A stretch of 64,000 nt of DNA from Providencia alcalifaciens (lineage in GTDB: Bacteria; Pseudomonadota; Gammaproteobacteria; Enterobacterales; Enterobacteriaceae), in assembly GCF_020271745.1 (NCBI RefSeq), contig NZ_CP084296.1, positions 4,132,543 through 4,196,542 on the forward strand, in the 5' to 3' direction. How positions within the stretch are numbered: position 1 is the first letter of the stretch; every line of letters begins with the position of its first letter. The translations under genes were made by a program, and so were the position numbers. The notes under the pieces are model-generated. The model did no database searches. It was not told the DNA's origin and was given only the letters and a program-made list of their open reading frames with translations. Shown here one piece after another: positions 52,569 through 62,300 of the stretch.

Positions 52569-53231
52569 TTAAAATAACTTAGGTTTCTTGCATTCATATA
52601 TCTTTTTTTCTTTTGTTGGAAAAGTAATAGCAATTCCACTTTCACGTATGTAAGAAGTCTTTAAATTATCTACGTATTTTTCATCTTTCAACAGTGTGCG
52701 CTGTTTGCTTTCGCAAAACTTGATGAGGTCATTTTTATTGCACAAATTATTGAGGCATGGACCCTCTACAACCTTATTACCCGCCACTTCAGCCGAATCG
52801 CTTTTTATCCTAGAAGAAAAGGGTTTATCTCTGTCTTTAATCAGCTGAACTACTGCTGACTGCGAGCCAGTATAATCAATTGGCACAGTAAGAAATCTCA
52901 ATCCATCTTCATAGGTTATCTTGCTCTGAACATGCAGCGTTTCAAAAATAATGTCATTTGTATCAAGCTTAGGGCATAAGGTCTCGGCAATATCATAATC
53001 TTCATTAATAAAACCCTTAGCGTATTCATCTGCTTGTTTTAATAGTTTATTTCTGGCTTGACGTGACAACTCTTTCCCTTTTGCATCTTGGTAAATAGGA
53101 TTGTCATAGTTCGTGTAATTTTTATTCCAACTTTCTATACCAAAAATACACAGATCATTCCCCTCTGTAGAGCACCCAGAAGAAGTAATAGCTACAACCA
53201 TCAGGAAGGCAATACGTTTGAATTTACACAC
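52569..53231 (-). CDS. Uncharacterised lipoprotein
   Basis: The product of about 220 residues has a lipobox (ITSSGC) after a short hydrophobic signal, then a Lys-rich soluble domain with several Cys residues (CLNNLCNK, KFCES, YECKK). GTG at 53231 has AAGGAG at good spacing; GTG at 53237 is also in frame. I do not recognise a family. Its place among defence and secretion cargo would fit an immunity or exclusion protein, but this is inference. Confidence 0.65.
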   Translation of the reverse strand: MCKFKRIAFLMVVAITSSGCSTEGNDLCIFGIESWNKNYTNYDNPIYQDAKGKELSRQARNKLLKQADEYAKGFINEDYDIAETLCPKLDTNDIIFETLHVQSKITYEDGLRFLTVPIDYTGSQSAVVQLIKDRDKPFSSRIKSDSAEVAGNKVVEGPCLNNLCNKNDLIKFCESKQRTLLKDEKYVDNLKTSYIRESGIAITFPTKEKKIYECKKPKLF

Positions 53232-53429
53232 TTTCACTCCTTAAAAGTCCTAATAATTCAGTTGTTAAGCAAAGGCATTACTGTTAATTCTATATTTGAT
53301 CTTAAATATAACCTAAATTCAGGATATTTATTATTCATAAAAATCAATGCAAGGTAGTAATTACGAGATATAGTAACAATAGCTCTATTTTAGAAACTAA
53401 AAAATATCTGCATACGCAAGGCTACAAAC

Positions 53430-54107
53430 ATGAAATCCAAGAGTGCCATTGTTTTAAAAGAACTCAGATCTAAATTACGTCCCGCATCAGTGGCGCAGGT
53501 AGGAGGTTTTCGCCCTACAGCAGACCCCATTACATCTTGGTTTTTGAAAGGGGTCGCTCTATCGGGTGAAGGATTACCAGTCTGGAAAGGACTGCCAATG
53601 TTTCCACTTCTTCAAATCCGTATGGATGAGCTTCCCGTGATCCCTGAACAATTGAAGGGCATTGCACTCCTTGTGCTCTACCACAATATGGAAAGCCACC
53701 CGTTTGATAAACCTCATGGAGAAGGTTGGCTAATACGTGAATATACCACCCTTGAGGGACTGGAGTTATTGCCTGCAATAGACACGCCGTACCGTGCATT
53801 TCCTATTCGATGGTTGCATGTCAATGATGATGCTCCAGGATGGGAGGATGCTTGGGATATTGTTGACCTTTCCGACGTAAACGAGGATGAGGAAGCAAGT
53901 GACTGCTTCTTTGATGAATTTAACCGATATAGAGGAACCAAAGTCGGAGGCTATCCGATGGAGATACAACATGGTGCAGGAATTCAAGATTTTGTCTTTC
54001 AGGTGGGATCAGAGGAAAAAGTAAACTGGATGTGGGCAGACAATGGTATCGGTTACTTTCACAAGTCACCAGAGGGGGTCTGGACATTTTCATGTCAGTT
54101 TTATTAG
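53430..54107 (+). CDS. DUF1963 / YwqG-like protein
   Basis: The 225-residue product resembles the YwqG (DUF1963) family: KGVALSGEGLPVWKGLPMFPLLQIRMDELPVIPEQLKGIALLVLYHN, later GTKVGGYPMEIQHG and a C-terminal aromatic strand. Members are of unknown function and are often found in polymorphic-toxin and secretion islands. AAGG lies 8 bp before the ATG. The call is by eye and moderate. Confidence 0.6.
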   Translation: MKSKSAIVLKELRSKLRPASVAQVGGFRPTADPITSWFLKGVALSGEGLPVWKGLPMFPLLQIRMDELPVIPEQLKGIALLVLYHNMESHPFDKPHGEGWLIREYTTLEGLELLPAIDTPYRAFPIRWLHVNDDAPGWEDAWDIVDLSDVNEDEEASDCFFDEFNRYRGTKVGGYPMEIQHGAGIQDFVFQVGSEEKVNWMWADNGIGYFHKSPEGVWTFSCQFY

Positions 54108-54142
54108 AAGTACAACGTCAGATCTTTGCTCAAAATCTAAAC

Positions 54143-54379
54143 TCACCAGAGCCAACGTCGCTTAGATTTTTGCCAGCTTCCTTCCCAGAGGTCAAAACGC
54201 TTGAATTGTTCAAGCTTGTGCAGAACGACATCCTCACCCGCGGATGAGAGAGTTCTCTCCGGAATTGAAATACCAAAAAGGCCTTCAGCGACTGGGAAAA
54301 TTTCACATTCTGATGTCAGTGATCCCAGAGTTTTTTCTATCTTCTTAAGATCTGCTTTTACAATTAGTTGGAGTCCCAT
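54143..54379 (-). CDS. Small unknown protein, second gene of a coupled pair
   Basis: The 78-residue product has no signal or membrane segment. Its start overlaps the stop of the upstream gene in TAATG, so the pair is translationally coupled. It is rich in charged and aromatic residues (HKLEQFKRFDLWEGSWQKSKRRWLW at the end). No family is recognised. A toxin/immunity-like pair is one possibility. Confidence 0.5.
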   Translation of the reverse strand: MGLQLIVKADLKKIEKTLGSLTSECEIFPVAEGLFGISIPERTLSSAGEDVVLHKLEQFKRFDLWEGSWQKSKRRWLW

Positions 54380-54639
54380 TAGCTTTTAAACTCCATAATG
54401 GCTACATGCTCAAGCGTTTGTCTAATCTGGGCTTGAACTTGATCAGAGATTGATTGTCCTCTGATGTCATAAACGATCCGGCAAGTTCGAATGTGCGGTG
54501 GAAGCTGGGTGAGTCCCCAGGATATTCTAGCAAGATTGTACGCAATACTGAGCTTTATCGATTCCAGGGATGCCAAGCTGTGGTTCGCTACAAGAATAAA
54601 CTCGCCGCACTCTTCATTTATAAATTCTGGGGTAAACAT
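54379..54639 (-). CDS. Small unknown protein with DIRGQ motif, first gene of a coupled pair
   Basis: The 86-residue product starts at ATG 54639 with GGGAGA five bases upstream. The C-terminal half IRTCRIVYDIRGQSISDQVQAQIRQTL resembles, from memory, the C-terminal strand-helix end of several CdiA/Rhs-type nuclease toxin domains, but no delivery domain is attached. It may be an orphan toxin tip or an unrelated small fold. About 400 bp upstream (54640-55043) I see no gene. Confidence 0.5.
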   Translation of the reverse strand: MFTPEFINEECGEFILVANHSLASLESIKLSIAYNLARISWGLTQLPPHIRTCRIVYDIRGQSISDQVQAQIRQTLEHVAIMEFKS

Positions 54640-55043
54640 CAAATCTCCCTTCTCTTATCTTTATCGATTTATATCAATTGAATACTATCATTACAATTAG
54701 TTTTCATAGCAACAATCTTGATCGAGCAACTATGTACACACATCGCTCTGTGATTACAGATTTAATAAATTTGCCCGCTTTGCAAAACGAACGAAACTAA
54801 CATCATTTCAAATGGTTGCTTATCTTTTGATTTGTTTACAGTAACAAGTGATTGTGTAAAATCAGCGCTCACGAAAAACAATGCCTATTGATGAACACTG
54901 GTCATTCAACCTGAACTTACAACATCAATTAAGCTATATGTAAATAACTTACCGACTTCTTGAGCGGATTGATTTATATCTCATTTAACTAAGGCAGTGA
55001 TTTTGAAAAGCTCGGTTCTTTATTTTTTTAACTGCAATCATAA

Positions 55044-55268
55044 TTACCTATTTTTCTTGTACATTAACCAATCATTCCAGACATTACTCGCATTCAGATC
55101 CTGATAGCCACGGCTTTTGTCCATATCGTCTACAACTTCTGCTGGTAACTCAATAGCAGTAGCATTATCACGGATAGATTCAACCTCGCACTGAGTCAAT
55201 TCACACCCAGCCTCTTTCTCTTTTGCTTCAAGCAATGCAATAAGTGAAGGAATGAATACAATAGCCAT
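55044..55268 (-). CDS. Small acidic protein of unknown function
   Basis: The 74-residue product reads AIVFIPSLIALLEAKEKEAG then a Glu-rich middle and GYQDLNASNVWNDWLMYKK. I recall similar small proteins beside secretion or immunity genes in Gram-negatives, but no function is known to me. GGGAG lies upstream of ATG 55268 at long spacing. Confidence 0.55.
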   Translation of the reverse strand: MAIVFIPSLIALLEAKEKEAGCELTQCEVESIRDNATAIELPAEVVDDMDKSRGYQDLNASNVWNDWLMYKKNR

Positions 55269-55413
55269 TTCAATCAAACTCCCTTAACCGTTTAATACCT
55301 GATCGTTTTGGTATATATCTACTATCGCCACATACTGCTTTTGTTGAATTCATCAGAGGGGGATAGAAAAAAATTTAACATCAACCTTAGTTCTGGATTG
55401 GCGAAGTGCGCTA

Positions 55414-56100
55414 GTGTCATTCTTCGTCAAAAAAGAATTCAGTACTCAGGAGTCTGTGCTGGTCGGTAGCGGTTTTCTCTACTTGCTTGATGGTAAAGCA
55501 CCATGCATTATGACCGCGGCTCATGTTATCACTGAGATGCGTAAAAGCGATTTACCTTTTATCTCCATTGATGGTGTTAAATTCCTGTTTGAAAACCTAG
55601 AAATATTTTTTAATCATGAACAGGATTATGCAGTGATACCTTTGCCAGAAAAGATTGCAATGGATATTCCTAATAGCAAATTATTCACTTCTCTCCCTAA
55701 TACTAGGGAGATTAAAACTTCCTCTTTTGTCATTATTGGTTATCCTGCAACGCACAACAAACTACATAGATTGCGACCAAATAGAGGGTTAACCCCTTTT
55801 GCCCTAACTTTTCACATTTTTCAATATGATCGGGTAACAGGTGATATATTCTTCCACTTTATCCCTAATGGCAAAAAGAAAAATATCACATTTGGATCGA
55901 ACAGTTATAAAACATCCACACCTTCACTGGCTGGGATGAGTGGAGGAGTAATTGCTCAGATCGTTATGAGTAGGGACGCTGAACGATATTCACTGCGAGC
56001 AGTTGGCTCACTTAAAGAACATCGAGCTAAAAGAGGAAACTTTCTAGTGGGTTCTACCTTTATTGATTTCTCTAATGAACTAAATGCGTTCTTTAAATAA
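55414..56100 (+). CDS. Trypsin-like serine protease domain protein
   Basis: The 228-residue protein has the three marks of a chymotrypsin-fold peptidase: GSGFLYLLDGKAPCIMTAAHVI (His), DYAVIPL (Asp) and AGMSGGVI (Ser). No signal peptide is present, so it would act in the cytoplasm or be secreted by another route. Stand-alone proteases of this kind occur in phage-defence islands. The GTG start at 55414 has a poor ribosome site; a CTG at 55393 is also in frame. Confidence 0.7.
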   Translation: MSFFVKKEFSTQESVLVGSGFLYLLDGKAPCIMTAAHVITEMRKSDLPFISIDGVKFLFENLEIFFNHEQDYAVIPLPEKIAMDIPNSKLFTSLPNTREIKTSSFVIIGYPATHNKLHRLRPNRGLTPFALTFHIFQYDRVTGDIFFHFIPNGKKKNITFGSNSYKTSTPSLAGMSGGVIAQIVMSRDAERYSLRAVGSLKEHRAKRGNFLVGSTFIDFSNELNAFFK

Positions 56101-56419
56101 ATATCGTCACCTGTACCCATCTTCATCCGGCTCCCATGATGTTAATACCACCAGCATCTAACACAAAGCAGGCTATTAATGGTCAGCAAAACAAAACTCT
56201 CAAATAGCAGATTAACTACGTATACAACTTTAGTTAATTTGTCATACTCAACTATCCTGTCAGCAACATCTGAATGAAATGCAAGGAATAAAACTCAACG
56301 TAAGTGTAGATGAATTCAGATAAATCACTTTTATGCTAAACACTTCAACATTATTTCACATTCAATTTGCTTTTGTTTGTGACAATTCGTTATCTTAACG
56401 TAAATTACTTAACATTAAA

Positions 56420-56462
56420 GTGGGTAACCTCACTCACGGCTTATTGTACTTTCGGTTACCAC
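56420..56462 (+). promoter_or_regulatory. Leader stem-loop of vgrG
   Basis: GTGGGTAACC pairs with GGTTACCAC (one bulged G) around a 24-nt loop, 21 bp before the vgrG ATG. The 383-bp gap 56101-56483 holds no gene and must contain the promoter; I cannot assign its type. Confidence 0.5.
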
Positions 56463-56483
56463 GGTGGACACAAAGGAAATAAG

Positions 56484-59204
56484 ATGAGCTTAATGGATAA
56501 TGCACTACGACCTTTTTTATCCCATAATCGCTACCAGCTTGCTGTACAAGGTTGCCAGACCCACTTAGATGTTGAGCACTTCACGGGGCGTGAAGCCATT
56601 AGCGAAACTTACCGTTATCAGATTACCTTTACTTCCACCGAGAAAAACCTGCAAGCACAACAGTTTCTCCGCCGTACTTCTAGCTTTACCTTTTCATCGC
56701 CTACCCTGCCATTGGCTATGCTGAACACGTTAAATGAACCGCAAAAGCGGGTGCATGGCGTGGTCACGCACTTTAAGCGGCTGTCTGGCTCAGCGGATGA
56801 AGCGCAGTACCAAATTGTGATTGAGCCGTTTGTTTCCTTGCTGCGTCATCAGATGCGCTCCCATCGCTTTTTCCTCAATAAATCCGTGCCCGATGTCATT
56901 GACCTTATCTTGCGTGAACATAAAATGCAGGGCTGGGAATTTGAGTTTCATTTACAGCGCCAATATCCCAAGCGGGATCAAATCAACCAAATCAATGAGA
57001 GTGACTGGCAATTTATTGAGCGTTTGCTCAGTGAAGTGGGGATTTTCTATTCCTTTAGTCTCCAGACCGACACGAAGACGGAAATTATTCATTTTGGGGA
57101 TAGCCAACGCGCCTATGTGTATGATTTACAGTTGCCACTCAATAGCCCCTCTGGCATGAATGACAATGGAGTGGAGAGTGTATGGGGATTATCACTGCGT
57201 CACCAAGTGGTCGAACGCAGTGTCGTTACCAAAGACTATAATCACCGCCAAGCGATGCAAACCTTGCAATCCATTGAAACGGACATGACGCGAGGTGAAG
57301 GGGATGACATCAACTACGGGGATGTGTATCACTATAAACCCCGCCACCTTGAGCGCGGTGAGAAATACCAACCCGAGACCGAAACCGCCCATTTTTGGTC
57401 ACGGCTAGACCATGAACGCTTTCTCGCACGTCAAACACTGCTGCGAGGCAAAAGCAATTCACCACGCTTAACGCCGTTGATGATTTTTAAAGTCATCGAT
57501 AACCAATTACCGTCCACCTTACCCACGGATTTTCAATCCGAAATTTTAATCACGCGATTGCGCTTTTCAGGCAATCGCAGCAGCGCGTTAGTGATTCAGT
57601 TTGATGCGGTACCGTACACCGAAGCACTGTGTTGGCGACCTGTACTAAAGCCCCGCCCCGTGATTGCTGGCACGTTAATGGCACGTATCACCAGTGCCAA
57701 ACCTCACGATATTTACGCTCATCAAAATGAACACGGGTTTTATTGGGTCAAATTCGATGCCGACCATGATGAAAAACCCACGGGCTATGAAAGTATGCCC
57801 GTGCGGCTGGCGAAACCCTATGCGGGCGATACCTACGGAATTCACTTTCCGTTAATCCAAGGGACAGAGATTGCAGTCGCGTTCCATGAGGGCGACCCAG
57901 ATAGACCGTATATCGCCCATGCGTTGCATGATTCCCATCGCCCCGACCACATCACTGACAAAAATAATACCCGCAACGTCATTCGTACTCCGGCGAATAA
58001 TAAACTGCGCATGGAAGATAAGCGGGAGCAAGAGCACATTAAGCTCAGCACCGAATATGGCGGAAAATCTCAACTTAATTTAGGGCATTTGGTTAATCAA
58101 GGACGTGAAAAGCGCGGAGACGGCTTTGAGTTGCGTACTGATAGTTGGGGGGCAATACGGGCAGGGAAAGGGCTGTTTATCAGTTCCGATTTACGCACGA
58201 AAGCCTCTTCTGAACAATTGGATATGCGCGAAGCCAAGCAACAGTTAGATGATGCACTGAACTTGGTGAGTTCTTTACGGGAGGCTGCCGAAGTGGCGAA
58301 AGCCGAACTGGCAGATTTAAACGCCCAACAAACCTTACTCAACCAATCGATTAATGAACTGCAGCAAGCGGCAATGTTACTCAGTTCCCCTTCGGGTATC
58401 GCATTAACCTCCCCGAAAACGGTACAGGCGAGCAGCGGTGAAAACATTACCCTGACGGCCAATAAACAGGCCGATATCTCGGTGGGTAAAAAAATCACCT
58501 TGGCGGCGGGTAAAGCCATCAGTTTATTTGCTCACACCTTAGGAATTAAAGCTTTTGCCGCAAAAGGTAAAGTGGAAATTCAAGCGCAAAGTGATGAAAT
58601 GCATCTGACCTCACTCAAAGACATGACGGTCACCAGTACGGGCGGTAAAACCGTCGTTGCGGCTAAAGATGAACTGCTATTGACCTGCGGTGGTGCGTAT
58701 ATTCGCTTAAAAGGCGGACAGATAGAGTACGGCAGCCCCAATAACCAAACGGTCAAAGCGACTAACTGGGTGGTTGAAGGCCCTGCGTCTATGGATGTGA
58801 CTCATCCGCAATTTCCACAGTCGATGCCAAAACAAGCCTTGCGTTTTCAATTGAGTGCATCACCACAGAGTTCGATGATGAGTCGTGCGTTTGAGCCGTA
58901 TACACTCTATGCCAATGGCGTGCTCTTGACGCAAGGCGTCACAGATGAACATGGCAATATTCAGATTGAACATGATGTTTCGGTAGAAAAATACCGTGTT
59001 GAACTGATGGATGGTGAAAATTTTGATGTTCACCTACAGCCAGAAAAGGACGAGTCCGATGAAGAGGACGTGGCTCAACAAGGGTTTAGAGTGATTGAAC
59101 CACCACTGAACATGATGGATAAAGGCGAAGCCGGATTACCCCATAAAAGCGTCTTTCATCAGCTTTTAAATCCGCTGCTAAACCCTGATGACACCACAAA
59201 ATAA
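56484..59204 (+). CDS. vgrG: Type VI secretion spike protein VgrG
   Basis: The 906-residue protein has gp27-like domains (LAVQGCQTHLDVEHFTGREAISETYRYQITF; SDWQFIERLLSEVGIFYSF), a gp5-like OB fold (RITSAKPHDIYAHQNEHGFYWVKFDADHDEKPTGYESMPVRLAKPYAG), a coiled-coil insert (about 580-640) and a DUF2345 beta-helix. A C-terminal extension (about 785-906) is a likely docking site for the next protein. AAGGA precedes ATG 56484; an in-frame start 39 codons earlier lies in the leader hairpin region. No structural tss genes are in the window, so this is an orphan vgrG cluster. Confidence 0.95.
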   Translation: MSLMDNALRPFLSHNRYQLAVQGCQTHLDVEHFTGREAISETYRYQITFTSTEKNLQAQQFLRRTSSFTFSSPTLPLAMLNTLNEPQKRVHGVVTHFKRLSGSADEAQYQIVIEPFVSLLRHQMRSHRFFLNKSVPDVIDLILREHKMQGWEFEFHLQRQYPKRDQINQINESDWQFIERLLSEVGIFYSFSLQTDTKTEIIHFGDSQRAYVYDLQLPLNSPSGMNDNGVESVWGLSLRHQVVERSVVTKDYNHRQAMQTLQSIETDMTRGEGDDINYGDVYHYKPRHLERGEKYQPETETAHFWSRLDHERFLARQTLLRGKSNSPRLTPLMIFKVIDNQLPSTLPTDFQSEILITRLRFSGNRSSALVIQFDAVPYTEALCWRPVLKPRPVIAGTLMARITSAKPHDIYAHQNEHGFYWVKFDADHDEKPTGYESMPVRLAKPYAGDTYGIHFPLIQGTEIAVAFHEGDPDRPYIAHALHDSHRPDHITDKNNTRNVIRTPANNKLRMEDKREQEHIKLSTEYGGKSQLNLGHLVNQGREKRGDGFELRTDSWGAIRAGKGLFISSDLRTKASSEQLDMREAKQQLDDALNLVSSLREAAEVAKAELADLNAQQTLLNQSINELQQAAMLLSSPSGIALTSPKTVQASSGENITLTANKQADISVGKKITLAAGKAISLFAHTLGIKAFAAKGKVEIQAQSDEMHLTSLKDMTVTSTGGKTVVAAKDELLLTCGGAYIRLKGGQIEYGSPNNQTVKATNWVVEGPASMDVTHPQFPQSMPKQALRFQLSASPQSSMMSRAFEPYTLYANGVLLTQGVTDEHGNIQIEHDVSVEKYRVELMDGENFDVHLQPEKDESDEEDVAQQGFRVIEPPLNMMDKGEAGLPHKSVFHQLLNPLLNPDDTTK

Positions 59205-59214
59205 GGAACGTATT

Positions 59215-61083
59215 GTGAACATGAAGAAGACTACTCAAACCATCAATATTGTGCCACGAGTCGGCACCTGTGTTGTCTTAACGCCACAATGGTTTGCAAG
59301 TGGAGAATATTCACCGCAACAGACTGGATTTGCCCCACTCATCAACGGTGAACGTGCGTTTAAAGCTTTAGCTTCTGCCATCGAGCAAGCCAAGCACAGC
59401 ATCAATATCATTACATGGGGATTTCAATCCTCCATGTATATTACCCGCGGGGGAGCACCTAAGCGCCTAGGGGATTTACTCAAAGAAGCGGCGGAGGTTC
59501 GCAACGTCAAAGTGCGTGTTCTGGTGTGGTTTACACAACTCGGGCAACTCACTGACCCGAATTTTCCCGGCTACGGTGCCTTTAAAACTCAGCGGACGGA
59601 AAAAGATATTTTTGGGGATTATGTCCCCGGCTATGGTGCGGACGGTGTTAAAACCAGTGTGCTAACCAAAGCAGATTATGAATATGATAAAGAGTGGCAT
59701 TATAACGTCAAGAAAAAGCTTATCGGTAAAGGCAACCTCATTGTTGAACACCGTGAAATGTCATGGGGTAAAGACCGAAAAGAAGCCAGTCAGCGGCTTA
59801 ATGCCATGAAGGAAGAATGCAATAAAAAGGAAGTTGACGATTTAATCGCAGCACTGGGTAAGCAAGGGAATGACGACGCGATACAGCAGGCTAATGATAA
59901 ATTAACAGAGTGTTATCCTGACCCCTCGTTACGCCAAAAACTATTGCTCACCTTATACCCCACCCATCACCAAAAGGTGGTGGTGATTGATTATCAAGAG
60001 CCTGAAAATGCCGTGGGGTTTGTGATGGGACACAATATGCTTTCGGCATATTGGGATAAAGATGACCATCAAGGTATTCAGGTGAGAGCGTCCGAAGGAC
60101 GGGATGGGGAAACCCCGTGGCAAGATAATTCATCCTGTGTCTGTGGTGGGGTCGTTTCCCATCTTTATCATAACTTTGTAGAAGCATGGGAAAAAAATAT
60201 TGGGCCCGAGCCAGAACTCAATCAATACAGCACTATGACCGCTGCTCAGCACTGTTTCAGTCAAGAGAAAATGAAGAGACTCAACCAGCGATTAGACTTA
60301 GACCCAAACTTTCCTTTAAAACCGACCATGGCACAAATTTGCCGCACACAGCCTCAAAACAACTGTTTTGAAGTGGAAACCTTGTATAACAATGCTCTGT
60401 GTTTAGCGCGTAAATATATCTACATGGAAAACCAATATTTTCGTTACCCTCCGTTTGTGGCAAAAATCAAAAAAGCCATTGAGGAGCGCCAAGCACGGGG
60501 GTATGACAAACCTCTATATCTGTTTGTGGTCACCAACTCGACCGAAGAAAAAGCCTTGCAATCAGGAAGTTATATGACCTACCGCATGTTAGAAGCCCTC
60601 GATCGTCCTGATGTGGTGCCTAATTACCACCGTAAAGCCCATCCAGAATTAGAAAAAACAGCTCCAGTGAATGCCAAAGACATTGACGGTTTAAAAGTGC
60701 ATATGTGCACCTTAGTCTCGCCAAAACCAGATACCGAAAAACCATCATTATGGCAACCGGTGTATGTTCACAGTAAGGTGATGATGGTGGATGACGTTTT
60801 TTTAACCCTCGGCTCCAGCAATATCAACTTGCGCAGTATGCGCTTTGACAGCGAACTCAATATCGTACTACAAGACAGTGACCCAATAGGACTGATCCCC
60901 CCAATGCGCCGACACTTGTGGCAACTTCATACAGGGCTTGCAACGGACGATCCAAAACAGACCTTTGAAAAATGGGAAAAAATCATGAATACAAATAAAG
61001 AAAATAAACTAAATAATATAAAACCAGTTGCTTCTTTAATCGAATTTCTAGATGAGAACACATCATGGTCAAAATTAGACTAA
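59215..61083 (+). CDS. Tle5-family phospholipase D effector of the type VI system
   Basis: The product is 622 residues from GTG 59215 (AAGGA seven bases upstream); ATG 59188 inside vgrG is an alternative. Two HKD motifs are seen: HHQKVVVID (His252 region) and YVHSKVMMVDD (His519 region) followed by GSSNINLRSM. This is the PldA/PldB-type Tle5 layout; such effectors attack membrane phospholipids of competitor cells in the periplasm. It lies directly after vgrG, whose C-terminal extension probably loads it. No signal peptide. Confidence 0.9.
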   Translation: MNMKKTTQTINIVPRVGTCVVLTPQWFASGEYSPQQTGFAPLINGERAFKALASAIEQAKHSINIITWGFQSSMYITRGGAPKRLGDLLKEAAEVRNVKVRVLVWFTQLGQLTDPNFPGYGAFKTQRTEKDIFGDYVPGYGADGVKTSVLTKADYEYDKEWHYNVKKKLIGKGNLIVEHREMSWGKDRKEASQRLNAMKEECNKKEVDDLIAALGKQGNDDAIQQANDKLTECYPDPSLRQKLLLTLYPTHHQKVVVIDYQEPENAVGFVMGHNMLSAYWDKDDHQGIQVRASEGRDGETPWQDNSSCVCGGVVSHLYHNFVEAWEKNIGPEPELNQYSTMTAAQHCFSQEKMKRLNQRLDLDPNFPLKPTMAQICRTQPQNNCFEVETLYNNALCLARKYIYMENQYFRYPPFVAKIKKAIEERQARGYDKPLYLFVVTNSTEEKALQSGSYMTYRMLEALDRPDVVPNYHRKAHPELEKTAPVNAKDIDGLKVHMCTLVSPKPDTEKPSLWQPVYVHSKVMMVDDVFLTLGSSNINLRSMRFDSELNIVLQDSDPIGLIPPMRRHLWQLHTGLATDDPKQTFEKWEKIMNTNKENKLNNIKPVASLIEFLDENTSWSKLD

Positions 61084-62024
61084 GTAAATCGTTTTATCTA
61101 TCTCATATATTCGTTGTTTGTATTACCACTTTTTTTCTGTTTGGTTGCGGAGCAAAAACCAAAATGAATGACAATTTAAAAAACTTTCAATTTACCTGTG
61201 TTCAAGAAAAAGATCGTTTTCCTCCACTCGACCCCGAAGCGGATGCGTGGTTTAAGGAAGCTCGGAATTTAGAAAGGCAGAAAGGTAAAAAAGATTATGT
61301 GAAAATCGGTTCACTGTATCACCAAGCAGCCCAAAAAAGTCACTATAAAGCGATGGGAAACCTACAAGCTTTATTGGCAGAAGGTAAGGTTAATCCATCA
61401 CAAGGGCAATTCCGCCAACAGGAGGTTATTGACCTTGTTGAACGTTTAATCAAAATGGACATCCCGTTTGGTTACTTCATTATGGGAACCTATTTACAGC
61501 AAGGGTATGGCGTTGAGCAGAGCTCCGAAGCCGCATTCCAGTACATGCTTAAAGCGGCAGTGATGGGTAATCCTGATGGTCAATATGTGATAGGACAACG
61601 TTTTATGGATGCCACTAAACCACAATCTTATCGACTGGATTTAGGGCGTTCAATGTTGGCATGCTCTGCTGAGCAAGGATATGCTAATGCTGCCTACCGT
61701 CTAGGTATGAATTATTGGGTGGCAGACAATAACTATTCAAAAGCGCTTATATATTTTCAACAAGCAACTCAATATGGAGATGAACGAGGTGCTTATACAT
61801 TAGCCGATGCTTTTAATACTAATGACCCAAATAATAAATTAGATTATTTAGGGCAAAAAATCGATCCTGAGCGCGTTAAGCGATACCAGAAAATCCATGA
61901 TGAATTAGATAAAAACCCCTACGCTAAATTCCCTGATATCAATAAGATTGTCCCACTACCACCAGCTGAACTCCCTGAATGGGATGGCACGTTTGAATAT
62001 ACAAAACAACCAGATAATAAATAA
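61065..62024 (+). CDS. Sel1-repeat lipoprotein, probable Tle5 immunity
   Basis: The 319-residue lipoprotein has lipobox FLFGC, then Sel1-like helical repeats (AMGNLQALLAEGKV; FIMGTYLQQGYGVEQSSEAAFQYMLKAAVMGNPDGQYVIG; AAYRLGMNYWVADNNYSKALIYFQQATQYGDERGAYTLADA). Periplasmic Sel1-type lipoproteins are the usual immunity proteins (Tli5) encoded next to tle5. The start overlaps the effector stop by 19 bp, which fits coupled expression. Confidence 0.83.
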   Translation: MVKIRLSKSFYLSHIFVVCITTFFLFGCGAKTKMNDNLKNFQFTCVQEKDRFPPLDPEADAWFKEARNLERQKGKKDYVKIGSLYHQAAQKSHYKAMGNLQALLAEGKVNPSQGQFRQQEVIDLVERLIKMDIPFGYFIMGTYLQQGYGVEQSSEAAFQYMLKAAVMGNPDGQYVIGQRFMDATKPQSYRLDLGRSMLACSAEQGYANAAYRLGMNYWVADNNYSKALIYFQQATQYGDERGAYTLADAFNTNDPNNKLDYLGQKIDPERVKRYQKIHDELDKNPYAKFPDINKIVPLPPAELPEWDGTFEYTKQPDNK

Positions 62025-62036
62025 AAGGATCTTATC

Positions 62037-62300
62037 ATGCGTGCGCTTGTTCGCTTAGGAGACAAAACAACTCATGGTGGTGAAGTGATTTCAGCATCGG
62101 GCTCTGTCATGTACGGTAAAGCCATTGCTTTAGTAGGTGACAAAGTCAATTGCCCTAAAAAAGGGCACGGTGTTAATGCCATTTTACCCGGCTCTACGCG
62201 CATTACGGTATCGGGTCGTCAAGCGGCACTGAATGGTTTTCAAACTGAATGTGGTTGTAGGCTTATTGCAAGTCTGTCATCGTCAGGTGAACAATCATGA
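62037..62300 (+). CDS. PAAR-domain spike-tip protein
   Basis: The 87-residue product is a bare PAAR domain (VRLGDKTTHGGEVISASGSVMYGKAIALVGDKVNCPKKGHGVNAILPG ... RQAALNGFQTECGCRLI) with the His and Cys residues that bind zinc. It caps VgrG. AAAAGG precedes the ATG and the stop overlaps the next start in ATGATGA. Confidence 0.9.
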   Translation: MRALVRLGDKTTHGGEVISASGSVMYGKAIALVGDKVNCPKKGHGVNAILPGSTRITVSGRQAALNGFQTECGCRLIASLSSSGEQS

